Positions 59,126 through 64,000 of a stretch of DNA of 64,000 nt are shown here, piece after piece (the first letter of the stretch is position 1; each line of letters opens with the position of its first letter). Made by a program: the position numbers and the translations under genes. The DNA lies in the NCBI GenBank assembly GCA_902623005.1, contig CACNSC010000002.1, forward strand, positions 106,750 to 170,749, read 5' to 3'. Source of the stretch: an uncultured Coxiella sp. (GTDB lineage: Bacteria > Pseudomonadota > Gammaproteobacteria > Coxiellales > Coxiellaceae). The notes below the pieces were generated by a model. That model did no database searches and was not told where the DNA came from. It saw nothing but the letters and a program-made list of their open reading frames with translations.

Positions 59126-59722
59126 TTAATTGGGTTGCCACGGTTCGCGTTTGATCATCAGTGCTTTAAAGCGCTTTGATTCAGTAATGGATTGCAGCCA
59201 AAAATTAACTTCAGTAAAGCCCCAGTCGTTGAACTGCTCAATGTCTACCTTATAACATTGTCTCACCAGCGGTAGCACCATCACATCAAGATATTGCCAT
59301 TCGTCCGAATAAGCACGTTGCTGTAACGTATTATTTAAGATGGCGAGAAAGTCTTGCAGAGCTATTTTTACTTGGATTGGATCGACTGCTTCAAAGCGCT
59401 CGGGATACTTGTAACGGACCAATGCTGGGATGAAGACTTGATGCAGTTGCTCGATTAGTTCAAGGTCCTCGGGTTGCTGGCAATTGACGTTAGCAAGCGT
59501 TAACTGTTCTTCAACAATGGCTTGGCTCTCGTCGACGACACGGCCATCAACATCTACAAATACTGGAACTGTTCCTTTGGGTGATGCTTGAATTAAGGCT
59601 TGAGGTTTGTTTTTAAGGTTAACCTCACGCAGCTCAACTTCAGTTCCGGAGCAGTTACAAGCCATACGAGCACGAATCGCATAGGGGCAACGCACAAAGC
59701 TATACAAAATTGGTCGTGTCAT
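59126..59722 (-). CDS. Glutathione S-transferase family protein
   Basis: A 198-residue protein with a thioredoxin-like N-terminus (PILYSFVRCPYAIRARMAC; a cysteine before PYAIRAR) and the VNLKNKP ... SPKGTVPVFVD segment typical of GSTs with a cis-proline loop. The C-terminal half is helical. Overlaps the trhO stop by four bases, so they are cotranslated. Substrate unknown. Confidence 0.88.
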   Translation of the reverse strand: MTRPILYSFVRCPYAIRARMACNCSGTEVELREVNLKNKPQALIQASPKGTVPVFVDVDGRVVDESQAIVEEQLTLANVNCQQPEDLELIEQLHQVFIPALVRYKYPERFEAVDPIQVKIALQDFLAILNNTLQQRAYSDEWQYLDVMVLPLVRQCYKVDIEQFNDWGFTEVNFWLQSITESKRFKALMIKREPWQPN

Positions 59723-60570
59723 CGAGATTGTTCGGCTGTAAGGCGTTCACGGGCACGTTTGCCAAGCGCAGCATTATTTCCGCAATAGGGGCAGGTGGGG
59801 TAATCTTTTTGATCTTCAATCGTTAGTGGCATTCGACAAGCGAAGCATTGTTTAGTATCCGTCTCTTCAAGTTGGCTGTTGACACCGACACGCTTATCAA
59901 ACACGAAACACTCTCCTTGGTAGTGATCAGCGCCACAGCTTTCAAAATATTTTAAAATCCCGCCTTCCAGTTGATGAACATCGGTAAAGCCGTTTTGTTG
60001 CATCAATTCAGCCGCTTTTTCACAGCGAATGCCGCCGGTACAGTAGGTGACGATCTTTTTAGATTTCATATCATCCGGCAACTGTTTTATGGCTTCAGGA
60101 AAGTCGCGAAAGCTCTTGATGTTCAGTTCAAGTGCGTTATTGAATTTACCCAGTTGTATCTCATAATCATTTCGCGTATCGAGCACGATAGGTGGCTCAT
60201 CACTCTCGTAGGCACTTTTCAACTCTTCGGCGCTGATATACGGCGCGGTATGATGATGCGGGATAACGGTTTCAACACCCATGCTGATTATTTCTTTTTT
60301 AATTCTAACTAACATACGGGTAAATGGTTGCTGTTTTGATGCGCTGTCTTTAAAAGGAAGGCTAGCAAAATCGTCAAAGCCAGTCAGAAAAGTTTTAAAC
60401 TCTTCGACCGCATCAGGTGTGCCTGAAAAAAACGTATTAATGCCTTCCGTGCTTAATAGAATGGTACCTTTTAGCGACAATGCATTGGCGCGCTTCAACA
60501 ACTCTTTTTTTAGCTCGGGCAAGCGATCTTCTGATAGTGCAGTAAATAAATAAGCGCTGACGTTGATCAT
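59719..60570 (-). CDS. trhO: tRNA uridine(34) hydroxylase TrhO (YceA-type rhodanese)
   Basis: A 283-residue protein of the YceA family that makes 5-hydroxyuridine at tRNA position 34. An N-terminal ferredoxin-like domain contains LKGTILLSTEGIN, the rhodanese domain has DTRNDYE and the catalytic cysteine in YCTGGIRCEKA, and a C-terminal zinc-type region has CFACRMPL and CPYCG. The ATG at 60570 has AAGGA upstream; the longer frame opens with TTG at 60591. Confidence 0.93.
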   Translation of the reverse strand: MINVSAYLFTALSEDRLPELKKELLKRANALSLKGTILLSTEGINTFFSGTPDAVEEFKTFLTGFDDFASLPFKDSASKQQPFTRMLVRIKKEIISMGVETVIPHHHTAPYISAEELKSAYESDEPPIVLDTRNDYEIQLGKFNNALELNIKSFRDFPEAIKQLPDDMKSKKIVTYCTGGIRCEKAAELMQQNGFTDVHQLEGGILKYFESCGADHYQGECFVFDKRVGVNSQLEETDTKQCFACRMPLTIEDQKDYPTCPYCGNNAALGKRARERLTAEQSR

Positions 60571-60786
60571 GGGGGTGTTTCCTTCAGCCAAAGTTAATTC
60601 TGGGGTTGTTGATGTATTTCGTTGCGCATTCTAACACAGATTACTGCTAATCCTATAGCTCTGACTTTGATTATGAGATCTTAATGAGGATTCTAGGATG
60701 TTAAATTTTTTTATATATTAAACATATAGTTAATCGATAATTTGAATATTTAAAATAGGAATATTCAGCCATGCTTGGTTCCAGTG

Positions 60787-61035
60787 TTATGTCGAGTGGT
60801 TGGCAGCTAGTAGCTCTAAATCACCGCAGGCGATAGCACTGGCATTTTGGGTGATTTTTTCGAACGACCAGTCCCACCAATCCATCGCTACCAGTTGCTG
60901 TATTACCTTATCATTGAATCGTTGAGAATGATTTTCCTGCATTTCACTTGTCACCAGTGAAGTTAAAATGACATAGCACTCTGCTGATGAGGTGAATAAC
61001 CATTTCTTGATCTTTGTGACAGGTGTAATCATCAA
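60787..61035 (-). pseudogene. Remnant of a CatB/Vat-type xenobiotic acetyltransferase
   Basis: Residues 38-80 of this short frame (RFNDKVIQQLVAMDWWDW ... GDLELLAAN) match the C-terminal helical tail of hexapeptide-repeat acetyltransferases of the CatB/Vat type, including the WWDW signature. The left-handed helix part is absent, and the first 37 residues show no resemblance. This suggests a decayed gene of which only the tail is left. It might also be expressed as a short orphan. Confidence 0.5.
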
Positions 61036-61262
61036 TCAAGCATAAATGGAACGTTTGTCATTTTTAGATTGGGATCATGCATTTATTCAGACAGCAGCAG
61101 TTCGAGGCGTATTTCTTAGAGGAATCTAATCATGGTATACGCTATAGGAAAATTGAAATTGAACTGATAAATGAATGAGGAAAAACGATAGAATACGCCG
61201 TTATAAGTGACTTGAATCTCTTTTGATCGGAGCGTAAACTGGCCGAAATTAAGTCAAATGCT

Positions 61263-62273
61263 ATGCCTATGTCACTCACAAATACCTCACCTTCAACTCA
61301 TTCTCGTCAGCAAGTGATCGACTTTCTCAAGGATTATCAAGACAAGCTAACAGGTGCAATTATGGGTCTCGATCAATCAGCTGTACTACAAGAAGATGCC
61401 TGGAAAAAATCAGGTCTAGGGCAAGGCAGAACACGGGTGATTACCGGTGATGGTTTAATCGAGCAAGCTGGTGTTAATTTCTCTCACATTGAAGGCAAGC
61501 AAGCCCCGGCATCGTTGTTGGGGCATAAACCCGAGTTGCGTGGACATGCTTTCTCTGGAGCAGGTGTTTCATTGATTATTCACCCGCGTAATCCGTTTTG
61601 TCCAACAGTGCACCTGAACTACCGTTATTTTGAGGCGGGTCCAATTTGGTGGTTTGCAGGGGGCTGTGATTTAACGCCTTATTATCCGTTCATGGAAGAT
61701 TGTCATCATTGGCATCTCACACTCAAGCGCACATTGGATAGCCATCATCCCGATGCCTACACTGCTTTCAAGTATTGGTGCGATGAGTATTTCTTTAATC
61801 ACCACCGACAAGAGACACGAGGCGTGGGCGGAATATTTTATGACTATCAAGACGGTCAGCCCGGCTTGTTAATCAAGCCTGATCACGGCCGACGGTCAGA
61901 AGATCCTGCAGCGCAAGAATTAAATCTAACGCAAGCTGAAAAATCTTGGGAGCAGATGTTTGCATTTCAACAAGCCAATGCAAATGCCTTTTTTGAGGCT
62001 TATTGGCCTATCATAGAGCGGCGTAAAAGCCATCAATGGACTGAAGCTCAGCGTGAGTTTCAGTTGTATCGCCGTGGCCGTTACGTTGAATTCAATTTGC
62101 TGTATGATCGAGGCACGTTATTTGGCTTGCAATCCAACGGTCGTGTCGAGTCAATTTTAATGTCACTGCCACCGTTGGTGCGATGGCAGTATAACTTCAC
62201 TCCTGAGTCGGGATCAGTAGAGGCAGATTTAACTGATCATTACTTGCAACGGCACAAAGATTGGTTGGCTTAA
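61263..62273 (+). CDS. hemF: Coproporphyrinogen III oxidase, oxygen-dependent
   Basis: A 336-residue haem-synthesis enzyme. Conserved parts are EQAGVNFSHI, GVSLIIHPRNPFCPTVHLNYRYF, GGCDLTPYYPF, RGVGGIFYDY, PIIERRK, and FQLYRRGRYVEFNLLYDRGTLFGLQ. Between GGIFYD and the ERRK region there are about 20 more residues than in E. coli HemF. The ATG at 61263 (or 61269) is used, with no clear ribosome binding site. Implies haem synthesis with oxygen. Confidence 0.96.
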   Translation: MPMSLTNTSPSTHSRQQVIDFLKDYQDKLTGAIMGLDQSAVLQEDAWKKSGLGQGRTRVITGDGLIEQAGVNFSHIEGKQAPASLLGHKPELRGHAFSGAGVSLIIHPRNPFCPTVHLNYRYFEAGPIWWFAGGCDLTPYYPFMEDCHHWHLTLKRTLDSHHPDAYTAFKYWCDEYFFNHHRQETRGVGGIFYDYQDGQPGLLIKPDHGRRSEDPAAQELNLTQAEKSWEQMFAFQQANANAFFEAYWPIIERRKSHQWTEAQREFQLYRRGRYVEFNLLYDRGTLFGLQSNGRVESILMSLPPLVRWQYNFTPESGSVEADLTDHYLQRHKDWLA

Positions 62274-62289
62274 GTCCTGCTAACAGTTA

Positions 62290-63189
62290 TTAACCATTAC
62301 CAGGCAGTGTCTTTGCGTCTTTGCTTGCCTGTTCGCGGTTTGCTGTGGGGTTTCTTGGGCTAAACAAAAGGCTATGCGCAGTTTGATACATTGTGCTGAT
62401 GCTATTGGCTACGTAAGAGTAAATGTCATTACTGTTTGTCTGCGATTGGGTCATTGGCTCTGGCGTTGTCGTTGACTCTATTTCTGGCTTGATCTCAATT
62501 TTCCTTTTTTTAAGCGACGGCCAATTTAACGCTTGATTGGAGATAAAGGCATGGCTCGGGAATTTTAACAAGTACTCAACCGCGCGTTGTAAATCTGCTT
62601 TCAGCAAGGCCGGGCGTTCAGATGTTAATTGATAACTCGGTATAATTATATTTTGATCACTTTCAGAAGTTGCTTGCGATTCGCCATTTTCATCGGTGAG
62701 TTCCTTAGTTTTGTATGCGAAAAACTTAGCAACAGTAAGCGAGAAGCGATACACCATTTGTGATGGATCCACAGGGTTGGCATCTTTCTCGTTAGTTTGC
62801 TCTGTCTCATTGACTATGATTTGATTTAGAAATTCTAAAATTTGCTGATTATTGAGTATTGAATGACTGATCTTCGAATTTTCTTGGCTGGTCTCAGATT
62901 CTTCATCGGTCAGTGTATATAGTTTGTGTGTCGTGCTGACGATATGATGCAATCGCGATGTCTCCAATTGCAATTCTGCGTGGTCACTTTGTTGCTCTTG
63001 CAGCACTTGTAGTACCTCGATACTAATATCGCCACAAAAACCAATAAAAAGATTTTGTTGCTGTAAATCTTTGACTTCATCTAAGCGACTACTAATGCCT
63101 ACCGACTCAAGATGATCAATCAACTCACTCCAGATGCAGTCATCACTACTTTGATTCATGCTTGAGGCTGATTTTCTTTTTTCTGGCAT
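62290..63189 (-). CDS. Hypothetical low-complexity protein
   Basis: A 299-residue hydrophilic protein rich in Ser, Thr, Glu and Gln, with no signal peptide or membrane helix. Parts are probably disordered (TDEESETSQENSK and KPEIESTTTPEPMTQSQT). Two stretches look helical: an amphipathic segment near residues 25-75 and LLKADLQRAVEYLLKFPSHAF near 190-210. The ATG at 63189 has AAGGA at seven bases; longer frames add six residues. It converges on hemF with a 16-base gap. Composition resembles secreted effectors of intracellular bacteria, but this is only a hint. Confidence 0.65.
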   Translation of the reverse strand: MPEKRKSASSMNQSSDDCIWSELIDHLESVGISSRLDEVKDLQQQNLFIGFCGDISIEVLQVLQEQQSDHAELQLETSRLHHIVSTTHKLYTLTDEESETSQENSKISHSILNNQQILEFLNQIIVNETEQTNEKDANPVDPSQMVYRFSLTVAKFFAYKTKELTDENGESQATSESDQNIIIPSYQLTSERPALLKADLQRAVEYLLKFPSHAFISNQALNWPSLKKRKIEIKPEIESTTTPEPMTQSQTNSNDIYSYVANSISTMYQTAHSLLFSPRNPTANREQASKDAKTLPGNG

Positions 63190-63443
63190 GGTAAGTTCCT
63201 TCATCATTGAGTTTGATATCGACCTAGTATAGGGATTAAAAATTCACATAAATATTAAATTAGTATTAAATACTGTATTTTTTGACACAGTTTTAGTGAT
63301 TATTGGTTGTCAAGACCGTATCCATTACAGTGTTGATTTTTTTACCAAGAAAGCGGTCACTTTTTATTGATATTCATAACTTTATAGCTTAAGGTGCTCA
63401 AGTCTTTGGACAAATCGTTTTATACAAAATAAGGGTAACTTTA

Positions 63444-63638
63444 ATGCAAACAGGCGTAGTAAAATTTTTTAATCACGAAAAAGCTTATGGTTTCATCACT
63501 CCAGATAATGGCGGTAAGGACGTTTTCGTACACAAAAATGGTGTCAAAGCAGGTACATTACAAGACGGACTTAAAGTCCAATTCAACACAGAAGAGACAC
63601 CTAAAGGTGTTAGCGCGACTGAAGTTGAAGTAATCTAG
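63444..63638 (+). CDS. Cold-shock protein (CspA family)
   Basis: A 64-residue single cold-shock domain protein. RNP1 is YGFITPD and RNP2 is DVFVHKN; the start TGVVKFFNHEKAYGF follows CspA. It binds single-stranded RNA or DNA. AAGGG precedes the ATG. A 230-base upstream region could be a long regulatory leader, as in cspA. It is followed by a strong terminator. Confidence 0.95.
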   Translation: MQTGVVKFFNHEKAYGFITPDNGGKDVFVHKNGVKAGTLQDGLKVQFNTEETPKGVSATEVEVI

Positions 63639-63663
63639 TCCTCGACTTTTTTACATGTGACGC

Positions 63664-63720
63664 ACCGCTGTTATTGCTTAATAATCATATCTTTTGATGG
63701 CAATCTCAGCGGTTTTTTTT
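63664..63720 (+). terminator. Rho-independent terminator after the cold-shock gene
   Basis: ACCGCTG at 63664-63670 pairs with CAGCGGT at 63707-63713, with a further inner ATTGC/GCAAT pairing, followed by a run of eight thymines. Confidence 0.8.
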
Positions 63721-63868
63721 CGACTACGTTTTATGAGCTCTAAAATTTACGCGGTAATTTTTATCAGATTTGTTCATCTATCGATTCGATAAGCTATAGC
63801 TACCAGTCATATGCACTACAAAAAAATTACTCAACTGAAAGTCGCAGCAACAATTTTATGACACGTAT

Positions 63869-64000
63869 TTAACTACGATGCCACGCTCGTATGCCAGAAG
63901 GGATGGATTCTAGTAAGCCTGCACAGTGGATGGTTTGAAGCCTTGTGTGGTAGTCAATGATTGTCCCAGAGCCCGTTTGAGAAAAAGTAATTGATACAAG
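63869..64000 (-). CDS. C-terminal fragment of a possible SRPBCC/polyketide-cyclase-like protein
   Basis: From the window edge, 43 codons are open on the minus strand to a stop at 63869-63871. The segment ITFSQTGSGTIIDYHTR is like the beta-strands of SRPBCC (START-fold) proteins, followed by a short helix-like end. Most of the gene lies outside the window, so the assignment is tentative. Confidence 0.4.
   Translation of the reverse strand, partial: LVSITFSQTGSGTIIDYHTRLQTIHCAGLLESIPSGIRAWHRS

Noticed and set aside
59971..60553. Plus-strand frames of 113 and 90 codons opposite trhO
   Set aside because: trhO has strong family motifs; the opposite frames show none.

Overview
The window is chromosomal DNA of a gammaproteobacterium. 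Several gene orders are the classical enterobacterial ones: leuS-lptE-holA-nadD, uvrY-uvrC-pgsA followed by tRNA-Gly/Cys/Leu, hflX-hflK-hflC-yjeT-purA, dapA-bamC-purC, suhB next to trmJ, and a condensed clpA/infA/trxB/ftsK/lolA/serS block. Composition is moderately AT-rich. Several reading frames have no recognisable family, and a eukaryote-type glutaminase is present. This fits a host-associated lineage such as the Legionellales or a relative, but that placement is inference, since no 16S rRNA or species marker lies in the window.

Layout. 1-5.8 kb (minus strand): leuS, lptE, holA, nadD, then an acyl carrier protein and a fatty acyl-AMP ligase that runs off the left edge. 6-7.3 kb: a stand-alone TraI/MobH-relaxase-like protein with a ruined HD site. 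7.3-12.8 kb: CPBP membrane protein, def, ung, rlpA, rlmB, suhB, trmJ. 12.9-17.4 kb: an OPT oligopeptide transporter, a cysteine desulfurase, an IscU homologue without its three cluster-binding cysteines, and a proline iminopeptidase, all closely packed. 17.4-23.3 kb: an MFS exporter, then amt, a TorF-type outer-membrane protein and a glutaminase with EF-hand-like and ankyrin regions. This last trio looks like an ammonium/glutamine block. 23.4-34.4 kb: orphan proteins among ybiT, rmuC, mazG, dapA-bamC-purC and queA. 34.7-46.8 kb: clpA, infA, trxB, ftsK, lolA, serS, tRNA-Ser, uvrY, uvrC, pgsA and three tRNAs. 46.9-53.8 kb: a lipoprotein exporter with one permease gene (lolC, lolD) and the hflX-hflK-hflC-DUF2065-purA cluster. 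53.8-64 kb: the accessory part, with an MHS-type transporter, a membrane-anchored HxxxDG acyltransferase-like protein, a 531-residue orphan, type B L31, a GST, trhO, an acetyltransferase remnant, hemF, a low-complexity orphan, a cold-shock gene and the end of a possible SRPBCC protein.

Envelope lipoprotein functions recur: lolA and lolC/lolD for sorting, with lptE, bamC and rlpA as lipoprotein products. The least ordinary items are the cysteine-less IscU beside its desulfurase, the inactivated TraI-like protein, the glutaminase architecture, the acyl-ligase/ACP pair occupying the place after nadD, and the acyltransferase-like plus orphan pair at 55-58 kb. No CRISPR array, insertion sequence, prophage or rRNA operon was seen.
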